Shown here piece by piece: positions 1 through 11,694 of a stretch of 64,000 bases of DNA (the first letter of the stretch is position 1; every line of letters begins with the position of its first letter). The position numbers were made by a program, and so were the translations under genes. The notes beneath the pieces are model-generated. The model saw only the letters and a program-made list of their open reading frames with translations. It was not told the origin of the DNA and made no database searches. This DNA comes from Odontesthes bonariensis (Eukaryota; Chordata; Actinopteri; Atheriniformes; Atherinopsidae), in NCBI RefSeq assembly GCF_027942865.1, contig NC_134524.1:23489536-23553535 (forward strand), given 5' to 3'.

Positions 1-205
1 GGGCTAACTGTGACTAGCAGCCAGGTTATCTGAACTTTATACTCTCTGCTGCATGCTCTGACTGCCCGTGTCCAGCAGCAGCAATCAAACCAATGACACA
101 GAGCACTTTGAAGACATTTCTGCTAACGTCTGACCGCTAAATTCATTCTTTTCTAGACTCACCTGCATGCAGCTTTCTGTTGCTATGCTACCAGATGTTC
201 CGAGA
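1..205 (-). other. Inverted copy of a first-exon/donor region
   Basis: Read on the minus strand, this stretch closely matches 39905-40112 on the plus strand, including a consensus splice donor: CTGCATGCAG followed by GTGAGTC (exon side from 163 upward, donor at 161-162). The same motif sits upstream of the zinc-finger gene proposed at 39.9-57.1 kb. This copy probably belongs to a related gene whose other exons lie left of the window. Similarity stops near 205. I infer a 5' untranslated exon; no protein can be assigned. Confidence 0.5.
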
Positions 206-278
206 TGAGCCGAGGCTTCGCAGTGTGTGTCGGGTAATGGGCCGTTTCTCAATGTGCGTATTTGTCTGTTGTGATGTT

Positions 279-284
279 TCCAAC
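279..284 (+). repeat. Left 6-bp target-site duplication TCCAAC
   Basis: TCCAAC abuts the outermost base of the left inverted repeat and recurs immediately after the right one at 17970-17975. A 7- or 8-bp match is not possible with these borders. Confidence 0.65.
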
Positions 285-309
285 TATGGAAGCAAATCGT
301 AATCAAAAT

Positions 310-675
310 TCAAATTCAAATGCATTATCAGAAATGCTTTTTCATTTTAAGAATGTGGCTGCATTATTTGACTCATAAATAAAATTACTAATCAAACATC
401 CTATTTGCATTTCAATTTTCTTCTTCAAGACTGCTCATTCTTTCACTTAATTCAAATGAAAAGGACAAAGACATTTGAAATTTAATTTTCAAAATATGCC
501 TCAGCAAATAGATACCAAAATTCAATTTGAAATGTAAAAGTTGAAAATTCAAATGCATTATCAGAAATGCTTTTGCATTTTAAGAATGTGGCTGCATTAT
601 TTGACTCATAAATAAAATTACTAATCAATCATCCTATTGCATTTCAATTTTCTTCTTCAAGACTGCTCATTCTAT
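310..675 (+). repeat. Two subterminal direct repeats of ~115-130 bp
   Basis: A block starting near 318 (AATGCATTATCAGAAATGC) and running through AAGACTGCTCATTCT near 440 recurs from about 548 to 675 with few changes. The mirror image is in the right arm at about 17580-17945. Subterminal direct repeats often serve as transposase binding sites; that role is inferred. Confidence 0.7.
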
Positions 676-788
676 GCCATAATCAAAAAGAAAACTAAGC
701 GGACATTGCTTTTTCGTTTTAGTGGTCTGCATGCAAAATACTGCCCACAATTCGATAATGAAAAAGCAATCTGAGCGGCGCAGGAGAG

Positions 789-796
789 TGACGTCA
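789..796. promoter_or_regulatory. Palindromic CRE-like site TGACGTCA in the left arm
   Basis: A perfect TGACGTCA palindrome (CREB/ATF consensus) lies about 60 bp before the GC-rich open frame at 853. The mirror copy is at 17458-17465. This may mark a promoter inside each inverted repeat; no TATA box is clear. Confidence 0.35.
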
Positions 797-852
797 CGCC
801 TGCTGACCGTGCTACCCATCATGTAGGCTACGGTAGGGGGCGGTGTGCATAT

Positions 853-1116
853 TTGCTGTACAGTTTAGCTGCCCAGGTGGAGTCAAACAATATATCCGAT
901 TCTGATGCCGGTGACCGGGTTGAACGGGTCACAGAGAGCTTGGCTGCATACTCTGCCGTCACAGATTCAGAGGTTAGTGCAGCAAGGGCTAGCGCGTCGC
1001 GGCTACGACCGGCCATGACTTTCGGGCCGCGGCCATCGCTGAGGGAGCAGCCATTAATGAGGCTGAGACAGACTTTGCGAACAGGAGTCGGGGGATTACC
1101 TTTCACAGGTAGGATT
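853..1116 (+). other. Exon-like open frame in the inverted repeat (unknown product)
   Basis: An open frame rich in Ser, Ala and Arg runs to a GT donor-like site (TTTCACAG then GTAGGA near 1117). The opposite strand is also open from 1106 to 828. Both frames are preserved in the right-arm copy (17045-17426) because the arms are nearly identical. I recognise no domain. It may be the first exon of the original transposon gene, fed by the CRE-like promoter, or simply GC-rich sequence without stops. Confidence 0.25.
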
Positions 1117-1311
1117 CAACATTATCATTGGTTGCATTTTGTCAATAGAATATTATTGTACTGTATTTGTGTCTGCCGGCGAAATCGTAGCCAGCAAACG
1201 TTAAACTAGGATATGTTTATAGCCGGTGTTATGCCGAGAAGTGCCCCCCCTGCTGGTCGTACTTTAAGGAGAGTCTGTGATGGAATGATATGATAAAACT
1301 ACATCATAATT

Positions 1312-2858
1312 AGGGACCGAGCAGTGAAACTGCAAGGACCCTATTGTATCTGTAAGGTTTATTATTAGGGACCGAGCAGTGAAACTGCAAGGACCCTATT
1401 GTATCTGTAAGGTTTATTATTATTATTCTTTCTTTCTTTCTTTCTTTCTTATTCTTTGCAAAAGGTATGCGAAAACTCAGGAAATTTTGCGAGCGCCACG
1501 TGCCGGTCGACGACATGAAAGAATCTAAACTTTATATTTTTGGTAGTCGCTCATTGGCTCTGTAGCGCCCCCTACGATGGTTAAAAATTGTCCCCGCAAT
1601 AGGATTAGTTTTGCGTGGGACGACGAAATTCGGTACACTCATTCATCATGCCAAGACGCACAAAAAAGTCTCATGCCGCCATGGTCCCACGTCCACAGGA
1701 AGTCGGCCATTTTGGATGGAAAGTGCGTTTTCGTGCCATTTTTGACCGATTCCACGCCTTGCTTAAGATCGAACTTGTCCTACAGATTTAATGCTACAGA
1801 CTTCAAACTTGGCCAGGTTACTCTTAAGACATGGAGGGAAAATTTCATTGGCCAACTTTTTCAAAACTTAAAGGGCGTGGCCGTGGCGACGCCTCAAAGT
1901 TTGATGACTCGTCATCACTCGCCACGAAAAATTAAGTCGCTTATAACTTCCACATACATAATCCAATCTTTCCCAAAGTTCAACCGGTGATTGCTGGACC
2001 CAGCCTGAACGCGCACCTATAAAATAGTGACATCCACCTATAGCGCCACCTGCTGGTGGTTGGATATGTCTTTTTTTTTCCACACCTCGCATTTGATCGA
2101 ACTCCTCCTACATATTTAATGCTAAACGCTTCAAACTTGGCCAGGCTACTCTTAGGACATGGGCCGAAAAAATCATTGGCCAACTTTTTCAAAACTTAAA
2201 GGGCGTGGCCGTGGCGACGCCTCAAATTTATGATGCGCCATAAAAAATTAAGTCGCTTATAACTCCCACATACATTATCCAATCTGTCCCAAACTTCATA
2301 CGGTGAATGCTGGACCCAGCCTGAACGTGCACATATAAAAAAGTGATATCCACCTACAGCGCCACCTAATGGTGGTCGGAAACTTCATTGTTTTCCACAC
2401 CTCTTATTTGATCAAACTCCTCCTACATATTTCATGCTAAAATCTTCAAACTTGGCCAGGTTACTCTTAAGACATGAGGGCAAAACTTCCTGGAGAAACT
2501 TTTACAAACTCTGAACGGTGTGGGCGTGGCCAGAGGTGAAAATCGTGTGATGGCGTTTGTAATATGAAAGCCTTATCATCATCGCAAAGTCATGAAAGTT
2601 GGTACACACGTCCACCCTGACGACCTCGTACGTATGTAAAGGGTATTGTGTGTGGGCGGAGCAAAATGGCTCAGTGGCGCCCCCTAGAAATTTTCAAAAA
2701 CCCCTATGCATTGGGGTTATTGTGTGCTCGTACGTACGCAATGGGAATCGTGCGTATGGGCAGAGCTGCGCGACTACGGCGTCCAGCGCATGCCCAACGT
2801 GCGCACATCCCAACGTACGCACACTCGGTCCCGCTCACAGCTGCTTGCAGCTTTCTAG
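1312..2858 (+). mobile_element. Helentron-like unit 1
   Basis: The 55-bp head is duplicated (1312-1366 and 1367-1421), followed by a CTTT microsatellite and a core beginning GCGCCCCCTACGATG near 1565. Internal sub-repeats, each holding CTTCAAACTTGGCCAGG, start at 1801, 2129 and 2444, giving periods of 328 and 315 bp. The unit ends in the hairpin and CTAG. Confidence 0.65.
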
Positions 2859-2860
2859 TT

Positions 2861-4671
2861 AGGGACCGAGCAGTGAAACTGCAAGGACCCTATTGTATCT
2901 GTAAGGTTTATTATTATTATTCTTTCTTTCTTTCTTTCTTTCTTTCTTATTCTTTGCAAAAGGTATGCGAAAACTCAGGAAATTTTGCGAGCGCCACGTG
3001 CCGGTCGACGACATGAAAGAATCTAAACTTTATATTTTTGGTAGTCGCTCATTGGCTCTGTAGCGCCCCCTACGATGGTTAAAAATTGTCCCCGCAATAG
3101 GATTAGTTTTGCGTGGGACGACGAAATTCGGTACACTCATTCATCATGCCAAGACGCACAAAAAAGTCTCATGCCGCCATGGTCCCACGTCCACAGGAAG
3201 TCGGCCATTTTGGATGGAAAGTGCGTTTTCGTGCCATTTTTGACCGATTCCACGCCTTGCTTAAGATCGAACTTGTCCTACAGATTTAATGCTACAGACT
3301 TCAAACTTGGCCAGGTTACTCTTAAGACATGGAGGGAAAAATTCATTGGCCAACTTTTTCAAAACTTAAAGGGCGTGGCCGTGGCGACGCCTCAAAGTTT
3401 GATGACTCGCCATCACTCGCCACGAAAAATTAAGTCGCTTATAACTTCCACATACATAATCCAATCTTTCCCAAAGTTCAACCGGTGATTGCTGGACCCA
3501 GCCTGAACGCGCACCTATAAAATAGTGACATCCACCTATAGCGCCACCTGCTGGTGGTTGGAAATGTCTTTTTTTTTCCACACCTCGCATTTGATCGAAC
3601 TCCTCCTACATATTTAATGCTAAACGCTTCAAACTTGGCCAGGCTACTCTTAGGACATGCGCCGAAAAAATCATTGGCCAACTTTTTCAAAACTTAAAGG
3701 GCGTGGCCGTGGCGACGCCTCAAATTTATGACGCGCCATAAAAAATTAAGTCGCTTATAATTCCCACATACATTATCCAATCTGTCCCAAACTTCATACG
3801 GTGAATGCTGGACCCAGCATGAACGTGCACATATAAAAAAGTGATATCCACCTACAGCGCCACCTAATGGTGGTCGGAAACTTCATTGTTTTCCACACCT
3901 CGCATTTGATCAAACTCCTCCTACATATTTCATGCTAAACGCTTCAAACTTGGCCAGGCTACTCTTAGGACATGGGCCGAAAAAATCATTGGCCAACTTT
4001 TTCAAAACTTAAAGGGCGTGGCCGTGGCGACGCCTCAAATTTATGACGCGCCATAAAAAATTAAGTCGCTTATAACTCCCACATACATTATCCAATCTGT
4101 CCCAAACTTCATACGGTGAATGCTGGACCCAGCCTGAACGTGCACATATAAAAAAGTGATATCCACCTACTGCGCCACCTAATGGTGGTCGGAAACTTCA
4201 TTGTTTTCCACACCTCTTATTTGATCAAACTCCTCCTACATATTTCATGCTAAAATCTTCAAACTTGGCCAGGTTACTCTTAAGACATGAGGGCAAAACT
4301 TCCTGGAGAAACTTTTACAAACTCTGAACGGTGTGGGCGTGGCCAGAGGTGAAAATCGTGTGATGGCGTTTGTAATATGAAAGCCTTATCATCATCGCAA
4401 AGTCATGAAAGTTGGTACACACGTCCACCCTGACGACCTCGTACGTATGTAAAGGGTATTGTGTGTGGGCGGAGCAAAATGGCTCAGTGGCGCCCCCTAG
4501 AAATTTAAAAAAAACCCTCTGCAATGGGGTTATTGTGTGCTCGTACGTACGCAATGGGAATCGTGCGTGTGGGCAGAGCTGCGCGACTACGGCGTCCAGA
4601 GCATAACCAACGTGCGCACATCCCAACGTACGCACACTCGGTCCCGCTCACAGCTGCTTGCAGCTTTCTAG
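2861..4671 (+). mobile_element. Helentron-like unit 2
   Basis: It joins unit 1 through TT (CTAG-TT-AGGGACC). It resembles unit 1 closely but carries one extra ~315-bp sub-repeat, making it about 1.81 kb. It ends with the same hairpin and CTAG. Confidence 0.65.
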
Positions 4672-4673
4672 TT

Positions 4674-6169
4674 AGGGACCGAGCAGTGAAACTGCAAGGA
4701 CCCTATTGTATCTGTAAGGTTTATTATTATTATTCTTTCTTTCTTATTCTTTGCAAAAGGTATGCGAAAACTCAGGAAATTTTGCGAGCGCCACCTGCCA
4801 GTCGACGACATGAAAGAATCTAAACTTTATATTTTTGGGAGTCGCTCATTGGCTCTGTAGCGCCCCCTACGATGGTTAAAAATGGTGCCCGCATTGGGGT
4901 TAGTTTCGCGGAGGACGACGAAATTTGGTACACTCATTCATCATGCCCAGACGCACAAAAAAGTCTCATGCCGCCAATGTGCCACGTCCACAGGAAGGCG
5001 GCCATTTTGGATGGAAAGTGCGATTTCGTGCCATTTTTGACCGATTCCACGCCTTGCACAAGATCGAACTTGTCCTACAGATTTCATGCTACAGACTTGA
5101 AACTTGGCCAGGTTACTCTTAAGACATGGAGGGAAAAATTCATTGGCCAACTTTTTCAAAACTTAAAGGGCGTGGCCGTGGCGACGCCTCAAAGTTTGAT
5201 GACTCGCCATCACTCGCCACGAAAAATTAAGTCGCTTATAACTTCCACATACATAATCCAATCTTTCCCAAAGTTCAACCGGTGATTGCTGGACCCAGCC
5301 TGAAAGCACACATATTATCATAGTGACATCCACCTATAGCGCCACCTGCTGGTGGTTGGAAATGTCTTTTTTTATCCACACCTCGCATTTGATCGAACTC
5401 GTCCTACAGATTTATTGCTACAGACTTGAAACTTGGCCAGGTTACTCTTAAGACATGGGGGGGAAAAATCATTGGCCAACTTTTTCAAAACTTAAAGGGC
5501 GTGGCCGTGGCGACGCCTCAAAGTTTGATGACTCGCCATCACTCGCCACAAAAAATTAAGTCGCTTATAACTTCCACACACATTATCCAATCTGTACCAA
5601 ACTTCATACGGTGAATGCTGGACCCAGCCTGAACGTGCACATATAAAATAGTGACATCCACCTACAGCACCACCTAATGGTGGTTGGAAACATCTTTTTT
5701 TTTTCACACCTCGCTCTTGATCAAACTCCTCCTACATATTTCATGCTAAAATCTTCAAACTTGGCCAGGTTACTCTTAAGCAAGGGGGGAATAAAAATCT
5801 TGAGAAACTTTTCCAAACTCTGAACGGTGTGGGCGTGTTCAGGCGGTGAAAATCGTGTGATGGCGTTTGTGATTTGAAAGCCTTATCATCATCGCAAAGT
5901 CATGAAACTTGGTACACACGTCCACCTTGTCGACCTCGTACGTATGTAAAGAGTATTGTGTGTGGGCGGTTGTAAATGGCTCAGTAGCGCCCCCTAGAAA
6001 TTTTCATAAAACCCCTCCGCATTGGGGTTTTTATGTGCTCGTACGTACGCAGAGGATATCGTGCGTGTGGGCAGAGCTGCAGCCCCAGCGTCCAGCGCAT
6101 GCCCCAACGTACGCACATCCCAACGTACGCACACCTCGGTCCCGCTCACAGCTGCTTGCAGCTTTCTAG
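4674..6169 (+). mobile_element. Helentron-like unit 3
   Basis: It has a complete head and is joined to unit 2 through TT. Its core is more diverged than those of units 1 and 2. It ends CTTTCTAG at 6169. Confidence 0.65.
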
Positions 6170-7927
6170 TTATTATTATTATTATTCTTTCTTTCTTTCT
6201 TATTCTTTGCAAAAGGTATGCGAAAACTCAGGAAATTTTGCGAGCACCATGTGCCGGTCGACGACATGAAAGAATCTAAACTTTATATTTTTGGGAGTCG
6301 CTCATTGACTCTGTAGCGCCCCCTACGATGCTTAAAAATTGTCCCCGCAATAGGATTAGTTTCGCGTGGGACGACGAAATTCGGTACACTCATTCATCAT
6401 GCCAAGACGCACAAAAAAGTCTCAGGCCGCCATGGTCCCACGTCCACAGGAAGTCGGCCATTTTGGATGGAAAGTGCGTTTTCGTGCCATTTTTGACCGA
6501 TTCCACACCTTGTATAAGATCGAACTTGTCCTACAGATTTAATGCTACAGACTTCAAACTTGGCCAGGTTACTCTTAAGACATGGAGGGAAAAATTCATT
6601 GGCCAACTTTTTCAAAACTTAAAGGGCGTGGCCGTGGCGACGCCTCAAAGTTTGATGACTCGCCATCACTCGCCACGAAAAATGAAGTCGCCTATAACTC
6701 CCACATACATTATCCAATCTGTCCCAAACTTCATACGGTGAATGCTGGACCCAGCCTGAAAGCTCACATATAAAATAGTGACATCCACCTATAGCGCCAC
6801 CTGCTGGTGGTTGGAAATGTCTTTTTTTTTCCACACCTCGCATTTGATCGAACTCCTCCTACATATTTAATGCAAAAACCTTCAAACTTGGCCAGGTTGC
6901 TCTTAAGACATGGGCCGAAAAAATCATTGGCCAACTTTTTCAAACCTCAAAGGGCGTGGCCGTGGCGATGCCTCAAATTTATGACTCGCCATAAAAAATT
7001 AAGTCGCCTATAACTCCCACATACATTATCCAATCTGTCCCAAACTTAATACGGTGATTGCTGGACCCAGCCTGAATGCGTACATATTATCATAACGACA
7101 TCCACCTATAGCGCTACCTGCTGGTGGTCGGAAACATCTCTTTTTTTCCACATCTCGCATTTGATCGAACTCGTCCTACAGATTTAATGCTACAAGCTTC
7201 AAACTTGGCCAGGTTACTCTTAAGACATGGGGGGAAAGAGTCATGGAGAAACTTTTTCAAACCTCAAAGGGCGTGGCCGTGGCGACGCCTCAAAGTTATG
7301 ACTCGCCATCAAAAATTAAGTCGCTTATAACTTCCACATACATTATCCAATCTGTCCCAATCTTCATACGGTGATATCTGGACCCAGCCTGAACGCGCAT
7401 AGATAAAATAGTGACATCCACCAACAGCGCCACCTGTTGGTGGTCAGAAACGTCTTTTTTTTCCATACCTCACATTTTATCAAACTCCTCCCACAGATTT
7501 AATGTTACAAACTTCAAACTTAGCCAAGTTACTCTTAAGACATGGAGGCAACAATTCATGGAGAAACTTTTCCAAACTCTGAACGGTGTGGGCGTGGCCA
7601 TGCGGTGAAAATCGTGTGATGACGTTTGTGATTTGAAAGCCTTATCATCATCTCAAGGTAATGAAACTTGGTACACACGTCCACCCTGACGACCTCGTAC
7701 GTATGTAAAGGGTATCGTGTGTGGGCGGAGAAAAATGGCTCAGTGGCGCCCCCTAGAAATTTTCATAAAACCACTCCGCATTGGGGTTATGCTGTGCTCG
7801 TAAGTACACAGCGGGTATCGTGCGTGTGGGAAGAGCTGCGGCTCCAGCGTCCAGCGCATGCCCAACGTACGCACATCCCAACGTACGCACACCTCGGTCC
7901 CGCTCACAGCTGCTTGCAGCTTTCTAG
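6170..7927 (+). mobile_element. Helentron-like unit 4, head missing
   Basis: It follows unit 3 directly, but the first ~55 bp (AGGGACC to the TTATT tract) are absent: CTAG runs straight into TTATTATTATT and the CTTT tract. The rest matches the other units. Confidence 0.65.
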
Positions 7928-10900
7928 TTATTATTATTCTTTCTTTCTTTCTTATTCTTTGCAAAAGGTATGCGAAAACTCAGGAAATTTTGCAAGCGCC
8001 ACGTGCCGGTCGACGACATGAAAGAATCTAAACTTTATATTTTTGGGAGTCGCTCATTGACTCTGTAGCGCCCCCTACGATGCTTAAAAATTGTCCCCGC
8101 AATAGGATTAGTTTCGCGTGGGATGACGAAATTCGGTACACTCATTCATCATGCCAAGACGCACAAAAAAGTCTCAGGCCGCCATGGTCCCACGTCCACA
8201 GGAAGGCGGCCATTTTGGATGGAAAGTGCGTTTTCGTGCCATTTTTGACCGATTCCACGCCTTGCTTAAGATCGAACTTGTCCTACAGATTTCATGCTAC
8301 AGACTTCAAACTTGGCCAGGTTACTCTTAAGACATGGGGGGGAAAATTCATGGGGAAACTTTTTCAAACCTCAAAGGGTGTGGTCGTGGCGACGCTTCAA
8401 AGTTTGATGACTCGCCATCACTCGCCTCAAAAAATTAAGTCGCTTATAACTCCCACATACATTACCCAATCTGTCCCAAACTTCATACGGTGAATGCTGG
8501 ACCCAGCCTGAACGCGTACATATTATCATAACGACATCCACCTATAGCGCCACCTGCTGGGGGTTGGTAACATCTCTTTTTTTCCACATCTCGCATTTGA
8601 TCGAACTCGTCCTACAGATTTAATGCTACAAGCTTGAAACTTGGCCAGATTACTCTTAAGACATGGGGGGAAAGAGTCATGGAGAAACTTTTTCAAACCT
8701 CAAAGGGCGTGGCCGTGGCGACGCCTTGAAGTTATGACTCGCCATGAAAAATTAAGTCGCTTATAACTTCCACATACATTATCCAATCCGTCCCAAACTT
8801 CATACGGTGATATCTGGACCCAGCCTGAACGCGCATAGATAAAATGGTGACATCCACCAACAGCGCCACCTGCTGGTGGTCAGAAACGTCTTTTTTTTCC
8901 ATACCTCACATTTTATCAAACTCCTCCCACAGATTTAATGCTACAAGCTTCAAACTTAGCCAAGTTACTCTTAAGACATGGAGGCAACAATTCCTGGAGA
9001 AACTTTTCCAAACTCTGAACGGTGTGGGCGTGGCCATGCGGTGAAAATCCTGTGATGGCGTTTGTGATTTGAAAGCCTTATCATCATCTCAAAGTAATGA
9101 AACTTGGTACTCACGTCCAACCTGACGACCTCGTATGTATGTAAAGGGTACCGTGTGTGGGCGGAGAAAATTGGCTCAGTGGCGCCCCCTAGGATACTTA
9201 AAAATGGTCCACACATTGGGGTTAGTTTCGCGTGGGACAACGAAATTCGGTACACACATTCATCATGCCCAGACGCACAAAAAAGTCTCTTGCCGCCAAT
9301 GTGCCACGTCCACAGGAAGGCGGCCATATTGGATGGAAAGTGAGTTTTCGTGACATTTTTGACCGATTCCACACCTTGTTTGAGATCGAACTCGTCCTAC
9401 AGATTTAATGCTACAGACTTTTTGGCCGATTCCACGCCTTGCTTAAGATCGAACTTGTCCTACAGATTTAATGCTACAGACTTTAAACTTGGCCAGGTTA
9501 CTCTTAAGACATGGGGGGGGGGGATTCATGGAGAAACTTTTTCAAAACTTAAAGGGCGTGGGCGTGGCAACTCCTCAAAGTTCGATGACTCGCCATCACT
9601 CGCCACAAAAAATGAAGTCGCTTATAACTCCCACATACGTTATCCAATCTGTCCCAAACTTCATACGGTGAATGCTGGACCCAGCCTGAACGCGTACATA
9701 TTATCATAACGACATCCACCTATAGCGCCACCTGCTGGGGGTTGGAAACATCTCTTTTTTTCCACATCTCGCATTTGATCGAACTCGTCCTACAGATTTA
9801 ATGCTACAAGCTTCAAACTTGGCCAGATTACTCTTAAGACAAGGGGGAAAAGAGTCATGGAGAAACTTTTTCAAACCTCAAAGGGCGTGGCCGTGGCGAC
9901 GCCTCAAAGTTATGACTCGCCATGAAGAATTAAGTCGCTTATAACTTCCACACTCATTATCCAATCTGTCCCAAACTTCATACGGTGAATGCTGGACCAA
10001 GCCTGAACGCGTACATATTATCATAGTGACATCCTCCTATAGCGCCACCTGCTGGTGGTAGGAAATGTCATTTTTTGCCACACCTCACATTTTATAAAAC
10101 TCCTCCTACAGATTTAATGCTACAAGCTTCAAACTTAGCCAGGTTACTCTTAAGACATGGGGGCAAAAATTCATGGAGAAACTTTTCCAAACTCTGAACA
10201 ATTCGGGCGTGGTCAGGCGGTGAAAATCGTGTGATGGTGTTTGTGATTTGAAAGCCTTATCATCATCACAACGTCATGAAACTTGGCACACACGTCCATC
10301 CTGAACACCTCGTACGTATGTGAAGGGTATCGTGTGTGGAAGGAGCAAAGTGGCTCAGTGGCGCCCCCTAGGGTACTTAAAAATGGTCCACACATTGGTG
10401 TTAGTTTTGCGTGGGATGACGAAATTTGGTACACTCATTCACCATGCCCAGACGCACAAAAAAGTCTCATGCCGCCATGGTCCCACGTACACAGGAAGGC
10501 GGCCATTTTGGATGGAAAATGCGTTTTCGTGCCATTTTTGACCGATTCCACGCCTTGCATAAGATCGAACTTGTCCTACAGATTTAATGCTACAGACTTC
10601 AAACTTGGCCAGGTTACTCTTAAGACATGGGGGGAAAAATTCATGGGGAAACTCTTTCAAAACTTAAAGGGCGTGGCCGTGACGACGCTTCAAAGTTTGA
10701 TGACTCGCCATCACTCGCCTCAAAAAATTAAGTCACTTATAACTCCCACATACATTATCCAATCTGTCCCAAACTTCATACGGTGAATGCTGGACCCAGC
10801 CTGAACGCGTACATATTATCATAGTGACATCCACCTATAGCGCCACCTGCTGGTGGTTGGAAACGTCTTTTTTTTCCACACCTCAAACTCCTCCTACAGA

Positions 10901-11638
10901 TTTAATGCTACAAGCTTCAAACTTGGCCAGGTTACTCTTAAGACATGGGGGCGAAAATTCATGGAGAAACTTTTTCAAACCTCAAAGGGCGTGGCCGTGG
11001 CGACGCCTCAAATTTATGACTCGCCATTAAAAATTAAGTTGCTTATAACTTCCACATACATTATCCAATCTGTCCCAAACTTCATACGGTTATTGCTGGA
11101 CCTAGCCTGAACGCGTACATATTATCATAGTGATAAACACCTATAGCGCCACCTGCTGGTGGTTGGAAACGTCTTTTTTTTCCACACCTCAAACTCCTCC
11201 TACAGATTTAATGCTACAAGCTTCAAACTTGGCCAGGTTACTCTTAAGACATGGGGGCGAAAATTCATGGAGAAACTTTTCCAAACTCTGAACGGTGTGG
11301 CCGTGGCCAGGCGGTGAAAATCGTGTGATGGCGTTTATGATTTGAAAGCCTTATCATCATCGCAAAGTCATGAAACTTGGCACACACGTCCACCCTGATG
11401 ACCTCGTACGTATGTAAAGGGTATCGTGTGTGGGTGGAGCAAAATGGCTCAGTGGCGCCACCTAGAAATTTTCAAAAACCCCTCCGCATTGGGGTCATTA
11501 TGTGTTTGTACATACGCAGAGGGTATCGTGTGTTAGGGCACAGCTGCGCGACTACAGCGTCCAGCTCCAGCCCCAACGTACGCACATTCCAACGTACGCA
11601 CACCTCGGTCCCGCTTACAGCTGCTTGCAGCTTTCTAG
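7928..11638 (+). mobile_element. Helentron-like composite unit 5
   Basis: At 3.7 kb this is more than twice the usual length. Near 9181 and 10361 the tail motif CAGTGGCGCCCCCTAG passes directly into head-proximal core sequence (TACTTAAAAATGGTCC), skipping the normal tail and head. Two junctions therefore fuse three partial units at a shared GCGCCCCCTA motif. The head is truncated as in unit 4. Confidence 0.6.
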
Positions 11639-11654
11639 TTATTATTATTATTAT

Positions 11655-11694
<40 letters not shown>

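Larger units (their letters stand above)
285..1311 (+). repeat. Left terminal inverted repeat, outer half
   Basis: This is the outer part of the left arm, mirrored at 16943-17969. It is AT-rich at the tip with two copies of a ~115-bp subterminal repeat, then becomes GC-rich around a palindromic CRE-like site (789-796) and an open frame. It ends where the Helentron-like array was inserted, after CATCATAATT. Confidence 0.85.
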
